The notes: generated from the letters alone by a model not told the origin. A stretch of 64,000 nucleotides of DNA from Bacteroidetes bacterium HGW-Bacteroidetes-5 (GCA_002842515.1 PHDC01000001.1:1-64000), one strand, 5' to 3'; shown: positions 45,473 through 54,589, counted from the stretch's first letter. A program made the numbers and translations.

Positions 45473-45997
45473 TCAGCCTGAAAAGGCTCCTGTGTTGGGG
45501 TACCATTTGCCCTGAATCTTAAGAGTCTGTTCGATTACATCTCTCACACAACCTTTACCACCCGGGTGAATTGAGATATATTCACTGATCTCTTTTACCT
45601 CATTCACTGCATCCGACGGACAGGTTGCCAGTCCACAGTTTTTAAGAATTTCAAGATCGGGAATATCGTCACCCATAAACAAAACTTCGTCGGGACTGAC
45701 CTTGTTTTTTAAGCAGAAATCAAGAAAATCCGGCATCTTATTAATGGATTTGAGGTAGATATCCTCTACTCCTATAAGGGCAAATCTTTTTATGATGCTC
45801 TCCGAGGCCCCTCCGGTAATAATGGCGACAGGATATCCGGACAAGATTGCCTGCCTTACGGCGAAACCATCTTTAGCATTATGTGAACGTAGCAGATCTC
45901 CTGAATCTGTAGCCAATACAGTTCCATCTGTGAAGACTCCGTCTACATCAAATGCGAATGCTCTTATTTTAGAAAGTTTGATCTTATAATTTGACAT
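45473..45997 (-). CDS. kdsC: 3-deoxy-D-manno-octulosonate 8-phosphate phosphatase (KdsC)
   Basis: 174 residues from ATG at 45997 (MSNYKIKLSKIRAFAFDVDGV), the usual length of KdsC. HAD motif I AFDVDGVFTDG, motif II IITGGAS, motif III KDGF and K region, motif IV MGDDIPDLEIL. Forms Kdo from Kdo-8-phosphate for the lipopolysaccharide core, in the cytoplasm as a tetramer without a cap. A 61-codon in-frame upstream extension overlaps the DUF2520 gene and is rejected. Starts one base after the upstream stop (TAATATG). Confidence 0.92.
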   Translation of the reverse strand: MSNYKIKLSKIRAFAFDVDGVFTDGTVLATDSGDLLRSHNAKDGFAVRQAILSGYPVAIITGGASESIIKRFALIGVEDIYLKSINKMPDFLDFCLKNKVSPDEVLFMGDDIPDLEILKNCGLATCPSDAVNEVKEISEYISIHPGGKGCVRDVIEQTLKIQGKWYPNTGAFSG

Positions 45998-45998
45998 A

Positions 45999-46826
45999 TT
46001 AAAGTAGTTTGCGGTTTTGTGAAATAAATCCCGATAATATTTCGTACACAGCTTTATGTTCCGGATTATTTTCCAGAAGCTTAAGGTGTTTTTCCAAAGT
46101 CTCAATATCTCCCCTTTTGGCAGGCCCGGTTTGTACCAACGAGGGGTGTTGATACAGAAATGCTTTTCGGATTGTCTCAATTGCCAACGACATCAAAAAC
46201 ATCTGGTTAGGTTTTGCCAAATCAAACGCAAGACCGGTGAGATAGTTAACAAAGTTACTCACATATACGGCAGCAAGATGAAGCCTTAGTCTCTCTTGCG
46301 AATCTGTAACCCTGTACTCGGACTTTAAAACAAAACAGATATCGGTTAACTCTTTTTTTACCTTTTCGTTAGAGTATTCAAGGAAAAAGGGTACAACTGA
46401 AAAATCTACAGGTTTGGTTTTTGAGAGTGTCATCAAGGGATATAGCACACCGCTATGTTTAAATTTACACAGCAGAGAGGCTTCCGATGCGCCGCTACAG
46501 TGAAGGATAGTTGTATCACTATTTTTGAATTCGTTTAGGAGGAAGAGTGTTTCGGCAACCTCCCCTATAGATCTGTCCGATACGGCAAGAATAACTATGT
46601 CACTTACCGCCAGTTTTACAATATCTTGAGTGGCAATTGTCTCTAGTAGATTGGAGTGGAGTCTGTTTTCGGGTTTGTTTAGAATGTAGGCGAGCTTGGA
46701 TGCCTCTTCAAAATCTCTCCCAAAGATATACTCAATCTCCATACCCGAATATTTCAAGGCTAACGATAGCCTATAGGCAAGATTTCCACATCCGACAAAG
46801 GAGATTTTGTAACTCTTTATATCCAT
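45999..46826 (-). CDS. DUF2520 / Rossmann-like dehydrogenase-family protein
   Basis: 275 residues from ATG at 46826. N-terminal NAD(P)-binding fold with GCGNLAYRLSLALK (about 9-22) and SDIVILAVSDRSIGEV; C-terminal helical DUF2520 domain (about 145-265, with HLAAVYVSNFVNYL). It resembles pyrroline-5-carboxylate or ketopantoate reductases in fold. The substrate is not known. Start codon lies one base after the M28 stop (TAAGATG), so it is co-translated. Often paired with KdsC and Maf genes in Bacteroidota. Confidence 0.85.
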   Translation of the reverse strand: MDIKSYKISFVGCGNLAYRLSLALKYSGMEIEYIFGRDFEEASKLAYILNKPENRLHSNLLETIATQDIVKLAVSDIVILAVSDRSIGEVAETLFLLNEFKNSDTTILHCSGASEASLLCKFKHSGVLYPLMTLSKTKPVDFSVVPFFLEYSNEKVKKELTDICFVLKSEYRVTDSQERLRLHLAAVYVSNFVNYLTGLAFDLAKPNQMFLMSLAIETIRKAFLYQHPSLVQTGPAKRGDIETLEKHLKLLENNPEHKAVYEILSGFISQNRKLL

Positions 46827-46827
46827 C

Positions 46828-48207
46828 TTATCTTCTCCCGCTTGAAAATTGAGCCAGAGACTCATTCCAATTTTTACTCACAGACTGGACTGCAAAAAAA
46901 TAGTTGTCTTTACTTAAAGGAACCTCAACAGACTCTCCTGTTACGAAGATTTTTCTCTCCCATTCAGATCTATCTGTCTCCCTGATAAGAAGATAGTACC
47001 CAAAAGGCCTTTCGCCCTTTTCGGGAGCACGCCAGGAGATAGTTGTCTTATTTGAGAGAGTGGAGATATCTGTTTTTACTTTTTCGGGAGGCATTGGAGC
47101 CAAAGCAAGGTTCATAATTGTGGCCATATTTACAGCACAATTTTTTCTTACATATTCAAAATCAACACCTTCAATAATATCTCCATAGGATTTCCCGTCT
47201 CTGATGCCAACTTTCTGATGAGTTCTGTCGTAGTTTTCGTAATACTCGCACAACCTTACTGCGGTAAAACCTTGGCGGCTGAACGGAGTGTGATCTCCGC
47301 CGCGACCGAAACGATCATTTCTGTATATAAGCTTGATTTTTAGGTTGTGAACATAGCGCTCACCGCACTCCTTGATATATCTGGCAAGCTGCCTAGATGG
47401 GCTATCGTTTTCAGATGAGTTGAACACCCTCTCTTTTGACTCCTGCTCACTCTCTGTGAATGGGATATTCTCTGAAAAGACTCTCAGAAGAGTGTTGTTT
47501 TTGATGTCTGTATCACTCGAATGTGTATTTCCGATCATATCGTTGTTTAGAACAGCAATTAGGTTCCACCCCTCTTTTTTAGCCATCTCTGCCATATGAG
47601 TTGCTCCGAGCAGTCCGTGCTCCTCTCCTGAGAGAAACATAATTTTAATTGTTACCGGAACTCTTACGCAGGAGAGTACTCTGGCAATCTCCATCAGTGC
47701 TGCAACTCCGCTGCCATTATCGTTTGCACCCGGAGCATATGTTGTAGAGTCATTATTGTCATCTACTCTGTTGTCGTAGTGAGCTAAAAGTGCAATAACT
47801 CTGGAGTCTTGGGCAGAACTCCCTTGGATGGTTGTGATTACATTAGAAAGAGTAATCTCTCTTCCAAGCCGGCTTTCCCTACCTCCTGCACGATATTCAA
47901 TCACCTCTGTATTTATATAACTCTCTTTTCCTTTGGCAAACCCGCGAACCCTCTTTTCAATATATTTTGCAGCAGCTCCAATACCTTTAGTGTCTGAACT
48001 TTTATTGCTCAGGTTATGTCTGGTGTGAAACCCGAGAAGATCCGAAATATAGACTCTCATACTATCCGAAGAGATTGAACGTATGGCATTTTCAATTATT
48101 GGGTCACTGTTGCTCACAACCTGTGCTGTTAAAAACTGAGTCGAAAAAATTGAGGCAACTACAAAGAAGAGGGCAGCTAATCTGTCTGTTTTAGGGGTTT
48201 TTTTCAT
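46828..48207 (-). CDS. M28-family secreted metallo-aminopeptidase with C-terminal Fn3 domain
   Basis: 459 residues with a signal peptide (LTAQ, about 1-28). The M28 zinc sites are visible: LAHYDNRVDD, APGANDNGSGVAAL and SGEEHGLLGATH; a later HTPFSRQGF supplies the fifth ligand. A fibronectin type III domain fills about 372-455 (TTISWRAPEKGERPFGYYL). It removes N-terminal residues from peptides outside the cytoplasm. It follows the fucose-isomerase-like gene by 30 bases. Confidence 0.9.
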   Translation of the reverse strand: MKKTPKTDRLAALFFVVASIFSTQFLTAQVVSNSDPIIENAIRSISSDSMRVYISDLLGFHTRHNLSNKSSDTKGIGAAAKYIEKRVRGFAKGKESYINTEVIEYRAGGRESRLGREITLSNVITTIQGSSAQDSRVIALLAHYDNRVDDNNDSTTYAPGANDNGSGVAALMEIARVLSCVRVPVTIKIMFLSGEEHGLLGATHMAEMAKKEGWNLIAVLNNDMIGNTHSSDTDIKNNTLLRVFSENIPFTESEQESKERVFNSSENDSPSRQLARYIKECGERYVHNLKIKLIYRNDRFGRGGDHTPFSRQGFTAVRLCEYYENYDRTHQKVGIRDGKSYGDIIEGVDFEYVRKNCAVNMATIMNLALAPMPPEKVKTDISTLSNKTTISWRAPEKGERPFGYYLLIRETDRSEWERKIFVTGESVEVPLSKDNYFFAVQSVSKNWNESLAQFSSGRR

Positions 48208-48237
48208 TTTTTTATAGTTTATTTACTGAAAGAAATA

Positions 48238-49497
48238 CTATTTGCCGATAAGTGCGATGAATCTTTTAAGAGTTCTTTTATGTTTACCCGGTATTAATAT
48301 TGAGTGGTTTCCAAGGTAGGATTTTAAGTAGGAGTCAAGATCCTCTTCAGACTTGAAAATAAACTTGATTTGAGTCCTGCATCTCTCTACAATTGAGGTG
48401 TTTTGAACAACTTCCCCTTCAAAAATGGAGAATTTATCAAGATGTTCCCCACCACATTTAAAAAGGGTGAATTTCCCAAGGTTAACTTTTGATGCAACTC
48501 CAATTCCTTTTTTTGACTCATAATGGGTGGTGAGTTTGTAGCTTTTACCGAGTGACAAAGGAGCAGTACAGTGAGCAAAATCTATGCTGTTATCAACTCT
48601 TTCAATAGAGGATGGATTTGCCATAAAAGAGGTGCTCAAGCAGAGCTCTCTTGCTAAAATCATACTCCACAAAGATGGAATATCCCCTTCACAACCTGCA
48701 ACTATTCCGTTATCGTTCATAAGTGAGAGAGCAAGGCAGGCAGTGGTATTACAAGGAGAGAGGATATCAAAACATTTTATGGTAAAAGCATCCAGGTTTT
48801 CACGGATACATATGTGGTTAAGAGAGTTATACATCTTAACAGCATCTATTACAGCCTCTGCGGCAGTAGCTACCTCTCTGTTTTTTACAAGCTCCTCTAT
48901 CAGTTGCCAGGAGTCAGCATCATCTGCCTTTTCAAGTTTGAACTGTTCAATAACATCTTCGGTGGAGATATCTATAAATTGAACTCCGTAAAGTTTCTCT
49001 ATACTCTTTTTGTCTATTTTGGATGATATAAGCCAGGCAGACTCTCCTCCAATCAGTCCGATTCTAAGATTTGAGATTGTTTTGAGCCCTTTTTGTATCT
49101 TTTCATAGTTGTCAATCTCTTCCAATATCTCCTCAATATATCTTCTGGAGGGCTCTGCCGGGATATTTATGTGTTTATGCATAATACTCATATTATTTAG
49201 CCACGAGGAGATCTCAATTGAAGCAGCCAGAGAGTTTCTATATGAGTCACTTAGTATAATAACAGGCTTGGGGAGCAAATCGGATATCTTCATAAATATC
49301 TCTTCACAACCTCCGGATGCAACAAATACCACGGTGAAATCATTCTCCTGGATACTCTTTGATATATCCTCAGGATTAATAATCTTTGTATCGAAAACCG
49401 ATCGTATGAATTTCATCGACTCTCTGTTATCTAAATCGAGAGATTCCTGGTCGTTTAGAGATGAGTAGAGGGTGATAAGATTTAGTCTCCTTTCCAT
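48238..49497 (-). CDS. L-fucose/L-arabinose isomerase-fold protein, function unknown
   Basis: 419 residues from ATG at 49497 (MERRLNLITLYS), supported by the promoter box just upstream. The N-terminal half has the FucI/AraA sugar-isomerase Rossmann pattern (RIGLIGGESAWL, IKCFDILSP), and the C-terminal half matches the fucose-isomerase C-terminal domain (GIVAGCEGDIPSLWSMIL, DFAHCTAPL). The Glu/Asp of GCEGD and His of FAHC could be metal ligands. It is shorter than FucI (about 590) and no sugar kinase, aldolase or transporter is nearby, so substrate and even isomerase activity are uncertain. Head of the M28/DUF2520/kdsC/maf unit. Confidence 0.65.
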   Translation of the reverse strand: MERRLNLITLYSSLNDQESLDLDNRESMKFIRSVFDTKIINPEDISKSIQENDFTVVFVASGGCEEIFMKISDLLPKPVIILSDSYRNSLAASIEISSWLNNMSIMHKHINIPAEPSRRYIEEILEEIDNYEKIQKGLKTISNLRIGLIGGESAWLISSKIDKKSIEKLYGVQFIDISTEDVIEQFKLEKADDADSWQLIEELVKNREVATAAEAVIDAVKMYNSLNHICIRENLDAFTIKCFDILSPCNTTACLALSLMNDNGIVAGCEGDIPSLWSMILARELCLSTSFMANPSSIERVDNSIDFAHCTAPLSLGKSYKLTTHYESKKGIGVASKVNLGKFTLFKCGGEHLDKFSIFEGEVVQNTSIVERCRTQIKFIFKSEEDLDSYLKSYLGNHSILIPGKHKRTLKRFIALIGK

Positions 49498-49518
49498 TCT
49501 GAAATTTTTATAAGTAAA

Positions 49519-49526
49519 CAAAGTTA
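49519..49526 (-). promoter_or_regulatory. -7 box of the fucose-isomerase-like/M28/kdsC/maf unit
   Basis: TAACTTTG on the minus strand, TAnnTTTG, 21 bases before ATG at 49497. An in-frame codon at 49521 lies inside the box and is not the start. Confidence 0.55.
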
Positions 49527-49543
49527 AAAAAAATGTGCTATAT

Positions 49544-50446
49544 ATGGGAAAAGAGCACCATCATAACATAAATGAAAACTCAAGTCGTAATATTGCAATT
49601 GCATTTTTTTTGAATCTTATTTTTGCAATTATTGAGCTTGTTGGTGGGTTGTTGACCAACTCGGTTGCAATTCTTTCTGATGCTATACACGATTTCGGAG
49701 ACTCTCTCTCTTTGGGAGTCGCATATTATCTGCAGAGAGTATCATCCAAAAAAGGGGATAGTCGTTTTTCATACGGGTATAAAAGATTCTCATTACTGGG
49801 CTCTGTTTTTATCTCTGTTATTCTTGTTATAGGAGCCGTTTTTATAATGAGAGAGGGAGTTTTAAGGGTAATTCACCCTGAGGAGTCAAATGCCAAAGGG
49901 ATGTTTCTTCTTGCAATTCTTGGGATTATCGTTAACGGTGCTGCTGTTTTAAAACTTAGAGGTGGGTCAAGTCATAATGAGAGAGCTGTTTTACTCCATA
50001 TGATGGAGGATGTTTTAGGCTGGGCTGCTGTACTGGTGGCCAGTATTGTTATGATTTTTGTAGATGTTCCTGTTTTGGACCCAATATTATCTATTGCAAT
50101 TACACTTTGGGTACTGTTCAATGTATACAAAAACCTTAAAGAGACAATAAGCATAATGCTGCAGGAGGTTCCCAGAGGTATTAATCTGGATAAACTAAGG
50201 GAGGAGATAGTTCAATTAGCAGATATAGAGTCAATTCACGATGTTCATCTCTGGACAATGGATGGTGAAAATCATATCCTTACACTACATATTGTGATTA
50301 AAGAGGGGGTTGGTGCGAGAACATTGGCTGAGTTGAAAAGCAGGGTAAGAGAGATAGCCGTCAATTTTGATATAGGACACGTAACTATTGAAACTGAGGG
50401 GAGTGATGAGTGCGCAGATTGTCTCTACCACAAAAACCCTTGTTAA
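49544..50446 (+). CDS. Cation diffusion facilitator family transporter
   Basis: 300 residues from ATG at 49544 (MGKEHHHN). Six membrane helices in about 15-200. Metal-site motifs: SDAIHDFGDS in helix 2 (HDFGD: H and D four apart) and LHMMEDVLGW in helix 5 (HxxxD), the Zn/Fe/Cd-type CDF arrangement. Cytoplasmic C-terminal ferredoxin-like domain (about 205-285) and a terminal CADCLYHKNPC cysteine cluster, which may add metal binding. Exports zinc or a similar divalent cation by proton antiport. Divergent from the preceding unit. Confidence 0.92.
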   Translation: MGKEHHHNINENSSRNIAIAFFLNLIFAIIELVGGLLTNSVAILSDAIHDFGDSLSLGVAYYLQRVSSKKGDSRFSYGYKRFSLLGSVFISVILVIGAVFIMREGVLRVIHPEESNAKGMFLLAILGIIVNGAAVLKLRGGSSHNERAVLLHMMEDVLGWAAVLVASIVMIFVDVPVLDPILSIAITLWVLFNVYKNLKETISIMLQEVPRGINLDKLREEIVQLADIESIHDVHLWTMDGENHILTLHIVIKEGVGARTLAELKSRVREIAVNFDIGHVTIETEGSDECADCLYHKNPC

Positions 50447-50482
50447 AAAAAGAGGATGATCACTCTCTCTGTGTCACCCTCT
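50445..50482 (-). terminator. Terminator of the acyl-CoA dehydrogenase/ETF operon
   Basis: On the minus strand a 9-bp stem with one G-U pair (50482-50474 with 50459-50451, loop of 14) is followed by six T (50450-50445). It overlaps the last base pairs of the convergent CDF gene. Confidence 0.75.
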
Positions 50483-50501
50483 CTTTAACGGATAAAAAAA
50501 A

Positions 50502-52229
50502 TTATGCTTCCGGAACCATCTCCTCTTTAACAGCCAGAAACGAACTTAGCTGAAAAGGTGAAAAATCTTTGAGGTATGTATACCTTTCATTGTTCCAGGC
50601 TCTGGATTTATTTATAAAAATCTGAGCAGAGTTTTCAAAGCTGTCATCTGTTTGAGAATCAATTAGAAGTAGATATGACATTATGATGTGAGCAGCCATC
50701 TCAACCAATCTTCTTGCGTGAAAATCAATGTAATCATTATCTTTTCCTGCAAGCAGCTCTACACTCTTTTCGTATTGAAGAGTCATCTCAACCAGTATCT
50801 TTTTTAGTAGTTCGTGTTCGGCTTTAAGTGGAATCTTTTCATATTCGCGCATCAGACCAAGATATCCTCCGTTTGTAACATATCTTTGAGCAGCAACAAC
50901 TTGTAATTGGGATGTACCTTCATAGATAGTTGTTATACGGGCATCACGGAAAAGTCTCTCAATAGGGTAGTCCTTCATAAAGCCCGATCCTCCGTGTATC
51001 TGAAGAGAGTCGTAGGCGTTTTGGTTAGAGTATTCGGAGGCCATCAGTTTTAACATAGGGGTGAGCATATCTGCCTGTTTCTGATAGAGTTTTGATTCGG
51101 TTCTCTCCTCCGGAGTTAGCTTACGGCTCTCACCCACAAAACCATAAGCTTTGTATAGATCTACAAAACGGGTGGTCTCATACAACAGCGCACGCGATGC
51201 CTGAAGTTTGGCTTTAATAACTGCCAACATCTCATAAACTGCAGGAAATTGAATAATGGGTTTACCAAACTGAGCTCTTTCGTGAGCATATTTTAGCGCC
51301 TCTCTGTATGCTGCTTCAGAAATCCCTACAGACTGGGCACCAACACCAAGACGAGCTCCATTCATCAGAGACATCACATATTTGATTAGTCCCATTCTTC
51401 TCTCACCAACTATTTTGGCAGGAGCATTATTGAAAACAAGTTCACAAGTTGGAGATCCCTTAATACCAAGCTTATTCTCTATTCTTCTTACTGTAACACC
51501 ACCCCAAGCCTGGTCGTGAACGAAGTAGGAGAGACCCCTACCGTCTGTCGTATTCTCTTCTGAACGAGCCAAAACCAGTTTTATCTGTGCATCTCCATTG
51601 GTTATAAAGCGTTTAACTCCATTCAGATACCACATTCCGGTAGCTTCATTGAAGGAGGCTCTAAGCATTACAGCTTGTAGATCACTCCCGGCATCAGGCT
51701 CTGTCAGGTCCATAGAGCAGGTCTCGCCCAGGTTTATTCTTGGTAGAAATTCCTGTTTGATTTCGTCTGATCCAAATTCGTGAATGGTCTCTGCACAATC
51801 CTGTAGACCCCATATATTTGCAAACCCGGCATCTGCCCTCGCCACTATCTCTGCAGCCATTACATAAGGCACCATAGAGAAGTTCAAGCCGCCAAACTCC
51901 CTAGGAAGAGACATTCCGTAAAGTCCTGCCTGAGTTAGTGTATCTTGATTTTTCTGAGTACCGGGAGCATATGTAACTCTCCCGTTTTCGTGATGAGGGC
52001 CCTGTTTATCTACCTCTTCTGCATTTGAGGCAATAGTTTCACCGCAAATCTCACCCAGAATCTCCATCACTTTATCATAAGTGTCAACTGTATCTTCAAA
52101 ATTGCACGGTGCATAGTCAAAATTTCCGGAATCCTTAAAATCCTGCTCTTTGAGTCTGACAATTTTAGACATCAAGGGGTGGTTAAATTGAAACTTAAGG
52201 TCTCTGTTATCTTTATAGAAGTTTGCCAT
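50502..52229 (-). CDS. Acyl-CoA dehydrogenase with C-terminal extension
   Basis: 575 residues. Acyl-CoA dehydrogenase core with FAD-binding MDLTEPDAGSDLQ, substrate-site helix RLGVGAQSVGISEAAY and catalytic base Glu in TTIYEGTSQLQ. The extra about 150 C-terminal residues form a helical domain, as in larger members of the family. It passes electrons to the electron-transfer flavoprotein encoded directly upstream (etfA stop is 2 bases before this start). In anaerobic Bacteroidales such sets support acyl-CoA reduction or oxidation in fermentation; chain length is not readable. Confidence 0.92.
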   Translation of the reverse strand: MANFYKDNRDLKFQFNHPLMSKIVRLKEQDFKDSGNFDYAPCNFEDTVDTYDKVMEILGEICGETIASNAEEVDKQGPHHENGRVTYAPGTQKNQDTLTQAGLYGMSLPREFGGLNFSMVPYVMAAEIVARADAGFANIWGLQDCAETIHEFGSDEIKQEFLPRINLGETCSMDLTEPDAGSDLQAVMLRASFNEATGMWYLNGVKRFITNGDAQIKLVLARSEENTTDGRGLSYFVHDQAWGGVTVRRIENKLGIKGSPTCELVFNNAPAKIVGERRMGLIKYVMSLMNGARLGVGAQSVGISEAAYREALKYAHERAQFGKPIIQFPAVYEMLAVIKAKLQASRALLYETTRFVDLYKAYGFVGESRKLTPEERTESKLYQKQADMLTPMLKLMASEYSNQNAYDSLQIHGGSGFMKDYPIERLFRDARITTIYEGTSQLQVVAAQRYVTNGGYLGLMREYEKIPLKAEHELLKKILVEMTLQYEKSVELLAGKDNDYIDFHARRLVEMAAHIIMSYLLLIDSQTDDSFENSAQIFINKSRAWNNERYTYLKDFSPFQLSSFLAVKEEMVPEA

Positions 52230-52231
52230 AA

Positions 52232-53251
52232 CTATTTACTGTTTAATTTATAAGATTTTATCATCCTTGGGATGATTTCGTTCATATCTCCGATTATTGC
52301 GTAATCTGCAATCTGGTGGATAGGAGCATTCGGATCACTGTTTATAGATATTATCATAGCAGATTGATCCATTCCTGCGGTATGTTGTATCTGTCCGGAG
52401 ATTCCGGCTGCTATATAGAGCTTCGGTCTTACAGTAATACCTGTCTGTCCTATCTGCCTTGCACCTTCGGCAAAGCCGGCATCTACTGCAGCTCTTGATG
52501 CACCTACCTCAGCACCTAAAACCGAGGCCAGTTCATAAAGGAGATTGAAATTCTCCTTGGAACCGACTCCAAAACCACCGGCTATAATTATCGGTGAACC
52601 TTTAATATCAATTTTCCTCTCCTCTATATGTCTCTCTATAATCTCAACAACAAAATCTTCTGTTTTGATTATTTCTTTAGTCTCGATTACCTTAACAACA
52701 CCTTTTACAGGGGTTGCCAAGGGCTCCTTTTTCATAACACCTTCGCGTACTGTAGCCATCTGCGGACGGCAGTCAGGATTGATGATTGTCGCAATTATAT
52801 TACCGCCAAATGCCGGTCTTATCTGATAAAGAAGATTTTGATACTCCTTTCCGCTCTTAGCCTCTTTATGATTTCCAATTTCAAGTGAGGTACAGTCTGC
52901 CGTTAGTCCGCTCACCAGTGCACTTGATACTCTGGGTGCCAGATCTCTTCCTACGCTTGTTGCACCGAAAAGTGCTATTTGAGGTCTCTCTTTTTTGAAA
53001 AGGTCTATGGTTATTGCAGAGTAAGGAAGAGTTAAATAATGCTCAAGCCTTTTATCTTGAGCGAGATATATTGTTTCTGCTCCATAATTAAAAAGCTCTT
53101 GAGTGTGCTGTTCTACACTGCTGCCAATGATTAGTGCCTCAAGTTTACACGACAACTCCCCGGCAAGAGTGCGCCCTTTTGTCAGTAACTCCAGACTTAC
53201 ATCTGAAATTTTGCCACCTTCAGTCTCTATATAGATTATTATGTTGTCCAT
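52232..53251 (-). CDS. etfA: Electron transfer flavoprotein, alpha subunit
   Basis: 339 residues. N-terminal Rossmann-like domain with LFGATSVGRDLAPRVSSAL; C-terminal FAD domain with the signature LYIAAGISGQIQHTAGM and INSDPNAPI. It holds FAD and accepts electrons from the dehydrogenase. Typical non-bifurcating length. Starts 15 bases after etfB; nothing in the readable motifs proves or excludes a bifurcating function. Cytoplasmic heterodimer with EtfB. Confidence 0.94.
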   Translation of the reverse strand: MDNIIIYIETEGGKISDVSLELLTKGRTLAGELSCKLEALIIGSSVEQHTQELFNYGAETIYLAQDKRLEHYLTLPYSAITIDLFKKERPQIALFGATSVGRDLAPRVSSALVSGLTADCTSLEIGNHKEAKSGKEYQNLLYQIRPAFGGNIIATIINPDCRPQMATVREGVMKKEPLATPVKGVVKVIETKEIIKTEDFVVEIIERHIEERKIDIKGSPIIIAGGFGVGSKENFNLLYELASVLGAEVGASRAAVDAGFAEGARQIGQTGITVRPKLYIAAGISGQIQHTAGMDQSAMIISINSDPNAPIHQIADYAIIGDMNEIIPRMIKSYKLNSK

Positions 53252-53266
53252 TTTTGATAGTTTTTG

Positions 53267-54142
53267 TTATCCGATTGTATGAGAAGATATAAGTTCTGTC
53301 ATTAGCATATCGATCTCCTCAAAAGAAGATGTTAGTCTTTTAGACTCTTTGGCCTGAAAAACGATATTCTCGATTTTCTTTACCTTAGTAGGTGATCCGG
53401 AGAGGCCATAGTGACTCTCCTCTCCACCAACATCTGCAACTCCCCACTCCGGGATCCTCAATGATTCGGGGCTAATAACAGGAAGATATGAGTTGTGCTC
53501 ATTATCCTGCTCCTCTGTTAGAGTTCTGGCGTGTTTGAACCTCATAAGCTGTTTTGCGTTTCTTGGACGGCACTCGGGAGCTGTTGCGTGCACTGTAATT
53601 ACAGCCGGAAGAGGTGTTCTTACACTCTCTACACCTCTCTCGAGGCGCCTTTTAACAACTAGTTTGTTTTTTTCAAATCCAACAATCTCCTCTGCATAAG
53701 TAACCTGAGGTAAATTTAGCTTTTCGGCCACCTGAGGACCTACTTGTGCAGTGTCTCCGTCAATTGCTTGTCTGCCTGCAATTATTATGTCCGGATGCAT
53801 TTTTTTTAAGGCCATTGCCAATGCATATGAGGTTGCCAGTGTATCTGCCCCTGCAAATTTTCTATCAGTAAGCAAAACTCCGCCGTCTGCTCCACGGTAA
53901 TAACCTTCGCGGATAATTTCGGCAGCTCTTGCAGGACCCATTGTAAGCAGTAATACTACGCTTCCAGGGTGACGATCTTTTAATCTTAACGCCTGCTCCA
54001 GAGCATTCATATCCTCCGGATTAAAGATTGCGGGAAGAGCAGCACGGTTGACCGTACCATCTTCTTTCATTGCGTTTTTACCTACATTTCGGGTATCCGG
54101 CACCTGTTTGGCCAGAACAACAATCTTAAGTTTTTTTGTCAT
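53267..54142 (-). CDS. etfB: Electron transfer flavoprotein, beta subunit
   Basis: 291 residues. N-terminal KIVVLAKQVPDT and central AGRQAIDGDTAQVGPQVAEKL are the EtfB signature (AMP or second-FAD site). It is somewhat longer than E. coli-type EtfB owing to a C-terminal arm (about 250-290) that wraps around EtfA. Preceded 19 bases upstream by the DUF3467 gene in the same unit. Confidence 0.94.
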   Translation of the reverse strand: MTKKLKIVVLAKQVPDTRNVGKNAMKEDGTVNRAALPAIFNPEDMNALEQALRLKDRHPGSVVLLLTMGPARAAEIIREGYYRGADGGVLLTDRKFAGADTLATSYALAMALKKMHPDIIIAGRQAIDGDTAQVGPQVAEKLNLPQVTYAEEIVGFEKNKLVVKRRLERGVESVRTPLPAVITVHATAPECRPRNAKQLMRFKHARTLTEEQDNEHNSYLPVISPESLRIPEWGVADVGGEESHYGLSGSPTKVKKIENIVFQAKESKRLTSSFEEIDMLMTELISSHTIG

Positions 54143-54161
54143 ATTCTATTTAAATGGAAGT

Positions 54162-54470
54162 TTAGGCTTCGGCAGAACTGTTGCCAAAGTTTATGGGTAC
54201 TCTGTTTATAGGTTCATTGTGAAGAACTATCTCACCGTACTGACTCTCAAATTTTGCAATATTATCCTGAAGTGCCAAATAGAGTCTTTTGGCGTGCTCT
54301 GCAGTCATTATTATTCTGTTGTTTACCTGAGCTTTCGGAACCCCGGGAAGCATTCTTATAAAATCGATAATAAATTCACTGCTGGAGTGGGTGATAATTG
54401 CAAGGTTGGAATAAGATCCCTGAGCCACGTCGCTGCTTAATTCTATATTCAATTCATTCTCAGCACTCAT
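54162..54470 (-). CDS. DUF3467 domain protein
   Basis: 102 residues, with no signal peptide or membrane helix. The pattern YSNLAIITHSSSEFIIDFIRMLPG then AQVNNRIIMTAEHAKRLYLALQDNIAKFE is that of DUF3467, a small domain widespread in Bacteroidota and found also in archaea, with no settled function. It is the first gene of the ETF operon, behind a perfect -7 box, which suggests a link to flavoprotein biogenesis or regulation, or merely shared growth-related expression. Confidence 0.82.
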   Translation of the reverse strand: MSAENELNIELSSDVAQGSYSNLAIITHSSSEFIIDFIRMLPGVPKAQVNNRIIMTAEHAKRLYLALQDNIAKFESQYGEIVLHNEPINRVPINFGNSSAEA

Positions 54471-54496
54471 ATAATTGAAGGTTTTTATAATTCCCG

Positions 54497-54504
54497 CAAA
54501 GATA
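54497..54504 (-). promoter_or_regulatory. -7 box of the DUF3467/ETF operon
   Basis: TATCTTTG on the minus strand, perfect TAnnTTTG, 26 bases before ATG at 54470. Confidence 0.6.
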
Positions 54505-54526
54505 AGATTTTTTCTTAATAGCTAAT

Positions 54527-54558
54527 TTTGTTCACTTTTTTTAAATTGATTAGCTTTG
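54527..54558 (+). promoter_or_regulatory. Complete Bacteroidota promoter of valS
   Basis: TTTG at 54527-54530, a 20-base spacer, and TAGCTTTG at 54551-54558. This is the best full -33/-7 match in the window (TTG-N19-21-TAnnTTTG). ATG follows 31 bases later. Confidence 0.75.
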
Positions 54559-54589
54559 TAGCTTAGATTTAAAAACCACTTCTTTTAAA

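Noticed and set aside
45998..46180. A 61-codon N-terminal extension of KdsC.
   Set aside because: It overlaps the DUF2520 gene in another frame, has no family similarity, and a start one base after the upstream stop gives the normal KdsC length.
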